From contig LDJB01000003.1 of assembly GCA_001028815.1 (NCBI GenBank), positions 314,143 through 378,142 of the forward strand: DNA of 64,000 bases, read 5' to 3'. The notes under the pieces are model-generated. The model saw nothing but the letters and a program-made list of their open reading frames with translations. It did no database searches and was not told where the DNA came from. This document shows positions 25,741 to 33,900 of the stretch, piece after piece; positions within the stretch are counted from its first letter, which is position 1; each line of letters begins with the position of its first letter. This stretch comes from Peptococcaceae bacterium 1109. GTDB taxonomy: Bacteria; Bacillota; Limnochordia; Darwinibacteriales; Darwinibacteriaceae. The position numbers and the translations under genes were made by a program.

Positions 25741-27198
25741 TCACCCTCCTTGTGTAACGCCAATCACTTCCGCGGCATAGCTGCTGGAGGAAATGGTGTC
25801 CCCCATACCCACAGTGATCACTGGGTTAGGCACGATATGTGCTGGCACCAGCAAGATGTAGTGGCTGTCTAGTTCTGCTATGCCTGTCCGCACAAACTCC
25901 TCCACATCTAGGGGCGGGCATTCCCTTTCCTTTAGTTCCTCGGCAAATGCCTTGAGCTGTTCCAAGCCAATGCTGGACAGAGGAAGCTTTGCAGCCTCAG
26001 GGAGTTCTTCCCTCTTGACCATACCCCCATGCATTGCCTTGCAAGCATTGACGCCTGAGCCAAAGAGGCATGCCTGGCGCACTCTCTCTACTGGATAGGG
26101 GTAAGGCTTGGCGAGGACAAGGACGTAGTAACCTAGGTTGTGGACGTGGACCCGTTCTAGTCCGAACCGCTCTCTTAAGGCTAAGGCTCCCCTATACAAA
26201 GCGTAGGCACGCTCCCTCTCCCGTACTTCTTCAGCAAGGTCTTCCAGTCCGAAGGAGCTCAGCACCTTGGCGATCTCTGTCTCATTGATCCCGAAGCTGT
26301 CCACCCCCTGAGTAAGGGTGGTGAGCATTTCCATCTCCAGCTCGGGCTCTTTCGCGGGCACGTATTCCAGGTGAATTTTCAAAGCGGCGTTCCCCTCACG
26401 GAGTTCCCGAAGTGCAGCGAGGCTTCCTTGGAAGTACGCTGTCCTGGCAGCGTGATCTTCCGGTGCTGGACCGCCAAGGTGGTATCCTGCCACAAAACCC
26501 ACATCGCACTTTTCGCCCAAGGAGCCCAAGTAAGGATTGAGCTCTGGGGCGAAGTTGTATCCCAAGCCGGGAATCCGCTTCACTAAGATGATCCGGTTTG
26601 CCCGAGGCGTGACCACTTCGGTGAAACCGAAATCAAACCGTTCTCCCTTGCCGTACTCAAACACCCACGGAGAGTGGGTGGGGTCCCCTTCCCGCACACA
26701 TCCCTGCACTGGCTGAAGCTCCAAACATCCATCGGTGACCGCAGGGTAGAGAACCCGTGGATCCATCACAGCACCTAGGCGGGGAGACAGTATGGGCGAG
26801 TAGAGGACAGACCTTGCCCCCAGGGCTGCCATCTGGTTGGAGATTATCCCCGCCTGCCCCCCCAGCTTGTCGGTGGTCTCCTCGAACTGCTCCTGCAGCC
26901 AGCTCATGACTTCCCCATTTTCGCACTGCACAAAAAGGGATTTACCCCCCCGGAGGCCATCAACTAAAAGGGCAACAAAATCCTCCCTGGAGCGGACAAC
27001 CCCAACTGAGCTTGCGGACTTCCTCTCCATCTCGGCCCTGTCCAGATCTGGGTTGCTGGCCACCAGGTTGCGGACCGCCTTGTTGGTGAGGTTCACGATC
27101 ACGTCCACATTGGCGTTAAACCCCGCAAAGGTCGTCCCCTGCCACGATTGCTTCAGTAGTGCGTCGGATAAGTATCTCTGCCAAATCTGTTCCGTCAT
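25741..27198 (-). CDS. ADP-dependent phosphofructokinase/glucokinase family sugar kinase
   Basis: 485 residues of the ADP-dependent branch of the ribokinase superfamily, which uses ADP rather than ATP to phosphorylate fructose 6-phosphate or glucose and is known mainly from archaea. Seen here are AGFNANVDV near the N-terminus, GGQAGIISNQMAALG, the NxxE motif as NETE (residues about 305-308) and the catalytic GxGD as GMGDT (aspartate near residue 467). Its place between class II aldolase and triose-phosphate isomerase genes favours fructose-6-phosphate as substrate. The ATG at 27198 overlaps the aldolase stop as ATGA. A related sugar phosphate remains possible. Confidence 0.85.
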   Translation of the reverse strand: MTEQIWQRYLSDALLKQSWQGTTFAGFNANVDVIVNLTNKAVRNLVASNPDLDRAEMERKSASSVGVVRSREDFVALLVDGLRGGKSLFVQCENGEVMSWLQEQFEETTDKLGGQAGIISNQMAALGARSVLYSPILSPRLGAVMDPRVLYPAVTDGCLELQPVQGCVREGDPTHSPWVFEYGKGERFDFGFTEVVTPRANRIILVKRIPGLGYNFAPELNPYLGSLGEKCDVGFVAGYHLGGPAPEDHAARTAYFQGSLAALRELREGNAALKIHLEYVPAKEPELEMEMLTTLTQGVDSFGINETEIAKVLSSFGLEDLAEEVRERERAYALYRGALALRERFGLERVHVHNLGYYVLVLAKPYPYPVERVRQACLFGSGVNACKAMHGGMVKREELPEAAKLPLSSIGLEQLKAFAEELKERECPPLDVEEFVRTGIAELDSHYILLVPAHIVPNPVITVGMGDTISSSSYAAEVIGVTQGG

Positions 27199-28079
27199 CT
27201 TAACACTTCCCTGTTCTGTGCTGGTGCTTTCCACCGTCCGCCTTGGCCTGAGCATCCCAGCAGCTGCATTTTTTTCCTAGCCAGCTCCTTAACTGCTTCC
27301 CGCGCTGCTCCTAGAGTAGCCGGGGGTTCGCAGGAATCTGTCTCACCGAGCCTTGCCCGTAAGGCATTGGTAAAGGCAATTTTCAAGTCCGTGGCCACAT
27401 TGTACTTCCAAATACCAAGGGCCACCGCCCGGCGGACGTGTGCGTCGGGGATATCCGAGCCGCCGTGAAGCACGAGAGGCACCTCTACCCGGCCCTTGAT
27501 GGCCGCAAGGCGTTGGAAATCAAGGTCAGCGGGCTGTTGATACAAACCATGCCGATTGCCAATGGAAACAGCCAGGGCATCTACCCCTGTCTCTCTCACA
27601 AAGGCCTCTGCCTGTGCTGGGTCGGTGAGGAGGTCTTTGGATACCTGCAGATCATCTTCCACTCCCGCAATGGCCCCCAGCTCTCCCTCAACAGAAACAG
27701 CCGCGGCGTGGGCGATCTCCACCACTCGGCGGGTCTGGGCCACATTCTCCTCATAAGGTAAGTGGGAACCATCAAACATCACAGAGGTAAAGCCTGCTTG
27801 AATCGCTCGCACGATAAGCTCCAGGTCTTTCGCGTGATCAAGGTGGAGGACGACAGGCAAATGGGTATCCTCCGCGGCATACTTGCAGACTGCGGCCATC
27901 CACCCTAATCCGCAGTATTTGCTCATCCCTGCCCCAACCATAAGGATGACCGGTGCGTTCTCCGCTTCCGCAGCCATCATTACCCCTTGAGCATACTCCA
28001 GATTGTGCACGTTAAACGCAGCGACAGCAAAGTGAGTGTCGTACCCGTTATAGAGCTCTTTTAGTGATAGTAGTGCCAT
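27195..28079 (-). CDS. Class II fructose-bisphosphate/tagatose-bisphosphate aldolase family
   Basis: 294 residues. Class II (zinc) aldolases cleave ketose 1,6-bisphosphates to triose phosphates. The motifs FAVAAFNVHNLE, the zinc-ligand segment LHLDHAKD (near residue 79), EGELGAIAG, and LHGGSDIP with the following NVATD phosphate site are all present. The size fits the Fba/GatY/KbaY group. A Shine-Dalgarno AAGGGGTGG precedes the ATG. It is the first enzyme gene behind the ROK regulator, and its stop overlaps the start of the ADP-dependent kinase gene. Stereochemistry (fructose or tagatose) cannot be told by eye. Confidence 0.9.
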   Translation of the reverse strand: MALLSLKELYNGYDTHFAVAAFNVHNLEYAQGVMMAAEAENAPVILMVGAGMSKYCGLGWMAAVCKYAAEDTHLPVVLHLDHAKDLELIVRAIQAGFTSVMFDGSHLPYEENVAQTRRVVEIAHAAAVSVEGELGAIAGVEDDLQVSKDLLTDPAQAEAFVRETGVDALAVSIGNRHGLYQQPADLDFQRLAAIKGRVEVPLVLHGGSDIPDAHVRRAVALGIWKYNVATDLKIAFTNALRARLGETDSCEPPATLGAAREAVKELARKKMQLLGCSGQGGRWKAPAQNREVLR

Positions 28080-28100
28080 AAGCCACCCCTTAGCAGTAAG

Positions 28101-29294
28101 TTAGTGAGCGAAGTATTCCAATTCCGGTTCCGCAAAGAGCTTCTCACCCATCATGGCCACAGTCCCTAGGAGGACAGGATCTTGCAAGCTGGAGAACTCA
28201 ATTTGCACTTGCTGGGCGATGCTTGGGTTTAGGCGCTCCCTAACGGCGCTTCGAATGCTTTCCAGCCACAGGCCGCCGCAGAATAACATCTCCCCATGGA
28301 TAGTGACCAGCTCTGGGTTGAAGGTATAAACAAGGTTCACGATCCCGCAGCCGAGGTACTTCCCACTCTCGATAATTAAGTCCTGAAGTTCGCGATTTCC
28401 ACTGCTTGCTTGTTCTACCACCGCCTCTAGGCCTAAGTCATCTGTGTTGCCTAACGTCTTGCGGGCCTTCCGGACTAAAGCCAGGGAAGAGCAATAAAGT
28501 TCGAGGCATCCCCTGTTGCCGCACTCACATTGGGGCCCGTCCCAGTCAATACTGGTATGGCCGATCTCCCCTGCAAGGCCATAGGCACCATAGAGGATTT
28601 GCCCATTAACGATTACGCCCGCGCCTACCCCTTTGCTCGCAAGGATTGAGATGAGGTTATCCCGCCCCTGGCCCTTCCCCAGCCAGTGCTCGGCAAGGAC
28701 GGCCGAGTTAGCGTCCTCGTTCATGACCACCGGGTAGCTAAAGCGTTCTGCAAGGTAGTCCTTGATGGGCACATTCGTCCAGCCTGGGGCGTTGGTGAGG
28801 TAGGATATGCGCCCCAGAACGAGGTTGGTGGGCCCAGGCACGGAAACACCGATGCCGACTATGCGGAACCTGTTTCCGTACTCGTCAATATACCTTTGAA
28901 TGGACTGGGAGAGCCTTTCCAGGACCGCACTGGGCGGTTCGTCTAAATCAAATGCCATTTTGCTCTGTGCCACAATCTTGCCGCTCAGGTCCGCAATGGC
29001 GCTGGAGACTAACCCTCGCTGGATGGTCACTCCGATCACCAAGAAGCGCTCAAAACAGATGCGCAGGGGGACAGCGTTCTTCCGGTTCAGGCCTGTATAG
29101 GCGTGATCTTCTTCTACTAGCCCCGCGTCGATCAAATCCCGAATGATGTTTGTGACTGCCGCACCGGTCAGTCCACTGAGCTCTGCCAGATCCTTGCGGC
29201 AGATATGCTTGTTTGCCTTTAGGAGTTTGAGCAGTGTTGAGCGGTTCTCAACTTGGATCTGCACTTTGTTCTTGCCACGTTCGCGCCCGTTCAT
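28101..29294 (-). CDS. ROK-family transcriptional repressor
   Basis: 397 residues. The N-terminal winged helix-turn-helix covers about residues 15-70 (CRKDLAELSGLTGAAVTNII). The ROK domain follows with VSVPGPTN, NEDANSAVLAEHWLG, GEIGHTSI and the zinc motif CECGNRGCLE near residue 258. It lies 21 bp ahead of the aldolase gene on the same strand, so it is probably the first gene of the glycolytic cassette and autoregulated. A perfect palindrome at 29373-29393, about 80 bp upstream, is the obvious operator candidate. The inducer is unknown. Confidence 0.9.
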   Translation of the reverse strand: MNGRERGKNKVQIQVENRSTLLKLLKANKHICRKDLAELSGLTGAAVTNIIRDLIDAGLVEEDHAYTGLNRKNAVPLRICFERFLVIGVTIQRGLVSSAIADLSGKIVAQSKMAFDLDEPPSAVLERLSQSIQRYIDEYGNRFRIVGIGVSVPGPTNLVLGRISYLTNAPGWTNVPIKDYLAERFSYPVVMNEDANSAVLAEHWLGKGQGRDNLISILASKGVGAGVIVNGQILYGAYGLAGEIGHTSIDWDGPQCECGNRGCLELYCSSLALVRKARKTLGNTDDLGLEAVVEQASSGNRELQDLIIESGKYLGCGIVNLVYTFNPELVTIHGEMLFCGGLWLESIRSAVRERLNPSIAQQVQIEFSSLQDPVLLGTVAMMGEKLFAEPELEYFAH

Positions 29295-29372
29295 TGTCCT
29301 ACCCCGATTCTATGCTAACCTGCACTAAGGCCCAACGGAGGGTCCGAAAGAAGTGCTGTTTGACTTTTCATC

Positions 29373-29393
29373 GATTAATTAAGTTAATTAATC
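29373..29393. promoter_or_regulatory. Perfect 21-bp AT palindrome, likely ROK operator
   Basis: GATTAATTAA, a central G, then TTAATTAATC, a perfect odd-length palindrome. ROK operators such as those of NagC and XylR are AT-rich inverted repeats of about this length. Position between the ROK start and the upstream terminator supports control of the cassette. Confidence 0.6.
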
Positions 29394-29423
29394 ATTCCCA
29401 TGCAAAAGTCCTGCCTGGCTCAT

Positions 29424-29447
29424 AAAAAACCCCAGCACTGGCTGGGG
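29424..29447 (-). terminator. Factor-independent terminator of the 16-kb operon
   Basis: On the minus strand CCCCAGC pairs with GCTGGGG across a 4-nt loop, followed by six T (29429-29424). It lies 44 bp past the Gfo/Idh stop. Confidence 0.8.
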
Positions 29448-29490
29448 CTATTTCTTGAATCTCTATGGAACCTAGCTATGGCAGTCCTTC

Positions 29491-30600
29491 CTAACCCTCA
29501 ATGGTGCCCAACACCTGCGCTTTTTTCATGGGGGCAGGCCGTTTATACGGGCTTGTAATCTCTTCCCGCCCTTGCTTGTCGCTACTCCTTACAAAGGCAG
29601 TCATGACGTCCAGCACGTGGAAGAGCTGGTCCAGGTGGGCCCGGATGGGGCGGTTTCCTTTGAGGGCAGTGGCCATATCCGCGAGGCCTAACCCCCGAGA
29701 GTTTTCCTTGTAGTCAAACAGCAAGGGCATCTCCTTGTACTCCCCTGTTTCTTGCCGGAGGAGGTAGATGGTGTTGCCAAAGAAGTTTGGATCAGGGACA
29801 ATTAGAGTCCCTTCGCTGCCGTAAACCTCAAAGCGGGCTTGTTGGTTGTAATGGACGTCAAAGGTTGTTGTCAACGTGCCCACCGCACCGTTTGCCATCT
29901 CCATGATCCCTGTCAGGTACGTAGGTACTTCCACATCGATCACTTTGCCCGCAAAGGGCTTACTTGTGATTACCCTTTGCTTGAAGGTTGTGCGGGCAAC
30001 GCTGGTCACAGCGGCCACTGGGCCCAAGAGGTTCACCAAGGCTGTTACATAGTACGGGCCCATATCCAGCATGGGGCCGCCGCCGTACTTATAGTAAAAC
30101 TCAGGATCAGGGTGCCAGCTTTCGTGGCCCCGGCAGATCATTGCAGCAGTAAAGCCAATAGGTTCCCCAATAAACCCATCATCTATGAGTTTACGGCATG
30201 TTTGCAGGGATGCGCCGAGGAATGTATCTGGTGCCCCGCCGATGCTGAGCCCCTTCTCCTTGGCCAAGGCAACAAGCACTTCCCCTTCTTCCTTAGATGC
30301 ACCCAAAGGCTTTTCCGTGTAAACGTGCTTACCGGCCTCCAAGGCCCCTTTAGTGACGTCAAAGTGTTCATAGGGGCGAGTGAGGTTTAAGATGATTTCC
30401 ACTTCATCGTCGGCAAAGGCATCATACATGGTGTCGTAAATCTTAGGGATGTTGTACTTCTCCTGAGCCCTCTCCGCCCGCTCCCGAATCAGGTCGCAAA
30501 CACCAATTACCTCTACTTGCTTAAAGAGCTTAGTCAGGTTTTCTAGGTAAATCCCGCTGATGTCTCCCACACCGATCACAGCAACTTTAGTGGTTTCCAT
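29491..30600 (-). CDS. Gfo/Idh/MocA-family NAD(P)-dependent oxidoreductase
   Basis: 369 residues. The Rossmann motif VIGVGDISGIY begins near residue 8, EKPLG lies near residue 95, and the substrate domain carries GGGPMLDMGPYYVTALV, where a tyrosine replaces the commonest histidine. This variant is seen in part of the family. It probably oxidises a sugar or sugar derivative with NAD(P). It is the last intact gene of the long minus-strand operon and is followed by the terminator at 29424-29447. The substrate may be a product of the GH36 or GH38 enzymes encoded upstream, but nothing fixes this. Confidence 0.87.
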   Translation of the reverse strand: METTKVAVIGVGDISGIYLENLTKLFKQVEVIGVCDLIRERAERAQEKYNIPKIYDTMYDAFADDEVEIILNLTRPYEHFDVTKGALEAGKHVYTEKPLGASKEEGEVLVALAKEKGLSIGGAPDTFLGASLQTCRKLIDDGFIGEPIGFTAAMICRGHESWHPDPEFYYKYGGGPMLDMGPYYVTALVNLLGPVAAVTSVARTTFKQRVITSKPFAGKVIDVEVPTYLTGIMEMANGAVGTLTTTFDVHYNQQARFEVYGSEGTLIVPDPNFFGNTIYLLRQETGEYKEMPLLFDYKENSRGLGLADMATALKGNRPIRAHLDQLFHVLDVMTAFVRSSDKQGREEITSPYKRPAPMKKAQVLGTIEG

Positions 30601-30633
30601 CTCCCGTCCTCCCTGGCTTAGATGTATACCCGC

Positions 30634-30768
30634 CTACTCCATAATCCTGTTATCCCCCAGGATCTCTGGCTTATGGATCATGCTATCTGCTTCTGTAATC
30701 TCCCTGATAACCCGGCATGGATTCCCTGCGGCAAAGGTGTTGCTGGGAATATCCTGCACCATTTCGCC
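30634..30768 (-). pseudogene. C-terminal remnant of a hexapeptide-repeat (maltose/galactoside-type) acetyltransferase
   Basis: About 40 codons read VQDIPSNTFAAGNPCRVIREIT, ending EADSMIHK. This matches the last coil and C-terminal tail of LacA/Maa-type sugar O-acetyltransferases, where DIPxNxxAxGNPxRVIREI is highly conserved. The preceding 140 residues expected for the enzyme are missing: upstream lies the end of the GH36 gene. The frame has no ribosome site of its own. I read it as the relic of a gene deleted from this operon. Confidence 0.55.
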
Positions 30769-30791
30769 AGATAACCCCTGCATCCTGCCCT

Positions 30792-32897
30792 CTAAAGGCG
30801 AATGGACACCACACAGATCCCCATAACGTCCGTGCAATCCACGATGAAAAACCCGTCCCGCTGTTCCCAGGCTGCCTGGGTGCCGTTAACCAAGACTTCC
30901 CGTGGCTCCTTTGCCGCCGCGAAGGCGGCCAGGCCCCCATCCTGAAGCACTAGTTCGGCGCCAACTTCCCCTTCTGCGAAGTGCCTTATGGCCCCGGGGG
31001 AGAGATACTTATCCACAAGCCCAAGGGGTGTGACCTTCTTCCCTTGGGGCACGACCACAAACAGCTTCACCTCGCCGCTGGACAAGGAAACCTCCGCCAT
31101 CTCGTCCCCCGCCAATACCTGCGCTGTTCCCTCAAAGTGATCGTAGAGCACGGACCTTTCCCCCTCCAGGGTTGGAATGTCCCTCGGGGAAACGGTGCAT
31201 GTAAGCGTCCTCTCTGCCTGATCCAGGTTAAACAGCCCTATGATCCCGGCGAGAGGCAGCCCTTCCACCTGGATAGTGCCCCAGATTTTCAAAGGAACCC
31301 CATCTGTGTGAGGGTTTTTAAGCAGGCAGTCCTCTGCTGGAAGCCCCGGGTGGTCCAGGCGCAAAATCTTGCCGTCCCGTAGGGCCAAGGGCAGGATTAC
31401 CTCCGGGCAGGTCCTTCCAACTGGATCGCTGATGTATACCGGGCCGCCGCTTAAGGCCCGCAGCACTGCGCTTTGCCTAGCCTCCGGGTGGTCAGACCAG
31501 AACATATCCCAATCGCCCCAGTAGAACTGAGAATGGTAGAGGGAGTTGTACGCATTTTGCAGGGCGTGTTCAGCAAAGGGGATCTCTCCCGATGGGACGA
31601 AGTCATCGCTGCTCCGGGAGAGCGCGGATGCAGGCCGTGACCACAGGTTTTCTCCGGCCATGCCCATACAGTTGATTAAGTTCAACCCAAAGTGCATTCC
31701 CACAGACCCTTCCAACCCTTGGTGGATGGAGCGGCAGGCCTTCGGGATGGGCTGCTCTCCTCTGAAGAAGTTCGCCGCGGCGCTTTGCCCATCCACCTTG
31801 ACAAAGTCAATGCCCTGGGCCTTAAGCTGCTGGTGCCAGCTGCGCCAAAAGGCAAAACCCCTCTGCGCTTCAGGGTGGGGAAGGATGCTTCCCCGCCTGG
31901 TTTGGTATAGGTACTGCCCGTGGGTTTTCACAAGTTCACTTCCAGGGTGGATGCCGTCCCAGTATCCCGCGGTTGTGTGCCAGACGCCTACCCACTGAAC
32001 GCCATATGCGCCCTTGAGAGTCTGCACAGTCTCTCCCAAACCACCGGGGAACTTGCTCTGATCCGCCCGGAACGACCACAGCTTTCCTTCCTTCACATCG
32101 AGCCAGCCGTCATCGATCATAAACCACTTCACGGGGACGTTCTTCTCCCTAAGTTCCCTGGCTTTGGCCCGCAGCCCGTCCCCGCTTACTTCCTTGTAGA
32201 AAGCGTCCCAGCTGCACCAACCTAGATACTCGAGGATGGGCGGATATGCTTTCTCCCGCCGTGGCAGCGCCCCGTGGGGCAGCTCTATAAGAGCGGCCTC
32301 CGCCACCGCTTGCACAAGGGCATAGGGGTCCTTCCCCCTACCCACCGCAAAGGCAAGGGATGTAAAAGAGTTAAAGCCGTTCGCCCCAAGGCTGAGGGTG
32401 AGGCCAAGGCCTCCGGGGATACCCCTGGCTGAAGCGCACGCCTCATCCACCACAGGGAGGAGATAATAGTACTCCTCGCCCTCGTGCCACAACACTGACT
32501 GCACCCTAGTGGGCAAATCTTGGAACTGGGCAGTAAATGCTGGCCGCGTCCACCAGTCCTTGTGGCCGTAGTTAGCCATGACGCCGGTGCAGTGTGGCTC
32601 CTGGGCAAACTCCACTGTCACTCCGTGGTCAGCCCGAAAGGATCTCTGCCGGTGAAAACCTTGCCCCTGCTGGGCGACTTTCCCCTCAAGCCAGCCTAGG
32701 GTCACGCTGCCGCTGTATTTCAAGGTGAGCTTGATCTCTACCCCATGGCTTGCAAAACAGTATTCTGCCTTCGGGCCCGCTGCCTTTTCCCCAGCATAGT
32801 CAAGGGAAAAGGGAGCATCCAACTCTTCTAGTTGTGCCTTCACGCCGTAAACTCTTAAGACGGGCCGTCCGCCGCAGTTAATCCCAATCTGCGCCAT
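30792..32897 (-). CDS. GH36 raffinose synthase/Sip1-type alpha-galactosidase family protein
   Basis: 701 residues, with no signal peptide, so cytoplasmic. The family motifs are LGWCSWDAFY and WFMIDDGW, then FVKVDGQ with the nucleophile aspartate near residue 369, and RSSDDF with the acid/base aspartate near residue 431. A C-terminal beta domain follows. Plant relatives transfer galactose between raffinose-series sugars; bacterial members are mostly alpha-galactosidases. It overlaps the end of the ROK kinase gene by 20 bp. Its use here is likely the cleavage of alpha-galactosyl oligosaccharides brought in by the operon's importer. Confidence 0.87.
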   Translation of the reverse strand: MAQIGINCGGRPVLRVYGVKAQLEELDAPFSLDYAGEKAAGPKAEYCFASHGVEIKLTLKYSGSVTLGWLEGKVAQQGQGFHRQRSFRADHGVTVEFAQEPHCTGVMANYGHKDWWTRPAFTAQFQDLPTRVQSVLWHEGEEYYYLLPVVDEACASARGIPGGLGLTLSLGANGFNSFTSLAFAVGRGKDPYALVQAVAEAALIELPHGALPRREKAYPPILEYLGWCSWDAFYKEVSGDGLRAKARELREKNVPVKWFMIDDGWLDVKEGKLWSFRADQSKFPGGLGETVQTLKGAYGVQWVGVWHTTAGYWDGIHPGSELVKTHGQYLYQTRRGSILPHPEAQRGFAFWRSWHQQLKAQGIDFVKVDGQSAAANFFRGEQPIPKACRSIHQGLEGSVGMHFGLNLINCMGMAGENLWSRPASALSRSSDDFVPSGEIPFAEHALQNAYNSLYHSQFYWGDWDMFWSDHPEARQSAVLRALSGGPVYISDPVGRTCPEVILPLALRDGKILRLDHPGLPAEDCLLKNPHTDGVPLKIWGTIQVEGLPLAGIIGLFNLDQAERTLTCTVSPRDIPTLEGERSVLYDHFEGTAQVLAGDEMAEVSLSSGEVKLFVVVPQGKKVTPLGLVDKYLSPGAIRHFAEGEVGAELVLQDGGLAAFAAAKEPREVLVNGTQAAWEQRDGFFIVDCTDVMGICVVSIRL

Positions 32898-33870
32898 TGT
32901 CCTTCCCCCTCAAGTAATACTGAGCCACTGAGAGGCTGGCGTAGTCCCCTACCATTTCACCTAGGCCTGGGGGCACGATTTCACAGACAGAAGCCGCGAG
33001 GCTTAAGGCTTCTTCCCGAAGCACTGTAAGCATCAAGGGTTCTAGGAGGGACTTCCGCCTGAGATAGATGCTGCCAATGACAATCTTCTCCGGGTTAAGG
33101 ATATCCACCAAAACCGCAAGCCCGCGCCCGAGATACTTGCCCACCACAGCAAAAACCTCTAGGGCAAGCTCATCCCCTTGAGCTGCTGCCTCCCCCACCT
33201 TCTGAGCAGTTATGGAAGGGAGATCCCCTAAGGTTGGGCAAAAAGCGGTGGTTTTTCCCTGGCGGAGGTGGTCCTCAGCCATGGACTGGGCTAGGCGGGC
33301 AATCCCGCCCCCGCTACAGAACCCTTCAAAGGAACCTCGCTTGCCATAGCCTTCCGGGCCGTCCTCCGCTAGGCGGATATGCCCCACCTCACCTGCAAGG
33401 TCGTTGGTACCTGTATAGAGCTCGCCATTGAGGATGAGCCCTGCGCCCATGCCTGTGCCAAAGGTGAGAAAAACCATGTTGCGGCAGCCCTTGCCCGCCC
33501 CCCACTGCCATTCTGCAAGGGCCCCTGCATTGGCATCGTTCTGCAAAGCGGTAGGCACGCCAAAGCGCTCCACGAAGGGCGTGATCACGTCCACATGATC
33601 CCACCCTGGAAGATTTGGCGGCGAGAGAATCCGCCCCCGCTTGCTGTCTAGGGGCCCACCGCAGCTGATGCCAATGGCCTTAAGGCTGGATACACCGCTT
33701 TTCTGCAGAAGCGCTTCTAAAGCATCACCAAGCTGCTGCAGCGCTTCTCTGTAATCCTCTGGGGTGGGAAACTTGACTTTATCCAGAAGCCTGATGGTTC
33801 CATCCTGGGCGATCTGCCCTAAAGAAACGGCACATTTTGTGCCTCCGATATCAAATCCTGCAATGACCAT
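32878..33870 (-). CDS. ROK-family sugar kinase without the zinc-site cysteines
   Basis: About 330 residues and no DNA-binding domain, so an enzyme rather than a repressor. The ATP motif FDIGGTKCAVSLG is at the N-terminus, NDANAGALAEW carries the catalytic aspartate, and TFGTGMGAGLI then GEVGH follow. The usual zinc motif CxCGxxGCxE is replaced by GYGKRGSFEG, so all its cysteines are missing. The ATG at 33870 has GGAGG upstream. Substrate could be glucose, mannose, allose or fructose. Mannose is attractive given the GH38 enzyme in the same operon, but this is inference. Confidence 0.85.
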   Translation of the reverse strand: MVIAGFDIGGTKCAVSLGQIAQDGTIRLLDKVKFPTPEDYREALQQLGDALEALLQKSGVSSLKAIGISCGGPLDSKRGRILSPPNLPGWDHVDVITPFVERFGVPTALQNDANAGALAEWQWGAGKGCRNMVFLTFGTGMGAGLILNGELYTGTNDLAGEVGHIRLAEDGPEGYGKRGSFEGFCSGGGIARLAQSMAEDHLRQGKTTAFCPTLGDLPSITAQKVGEAAAQGDELALEVFAVVGKYLGRGLAVLVDILNPEKIVIGSIYLRRKSLLEPLMLTVLREEALSLAASVCEIVPPGLGEMVGDYASLSVAQYYLRGKDNGADWD

Positions 33871-33900
33871 CCCCCGATCCTCCTCCCGCACAATGGGTCT

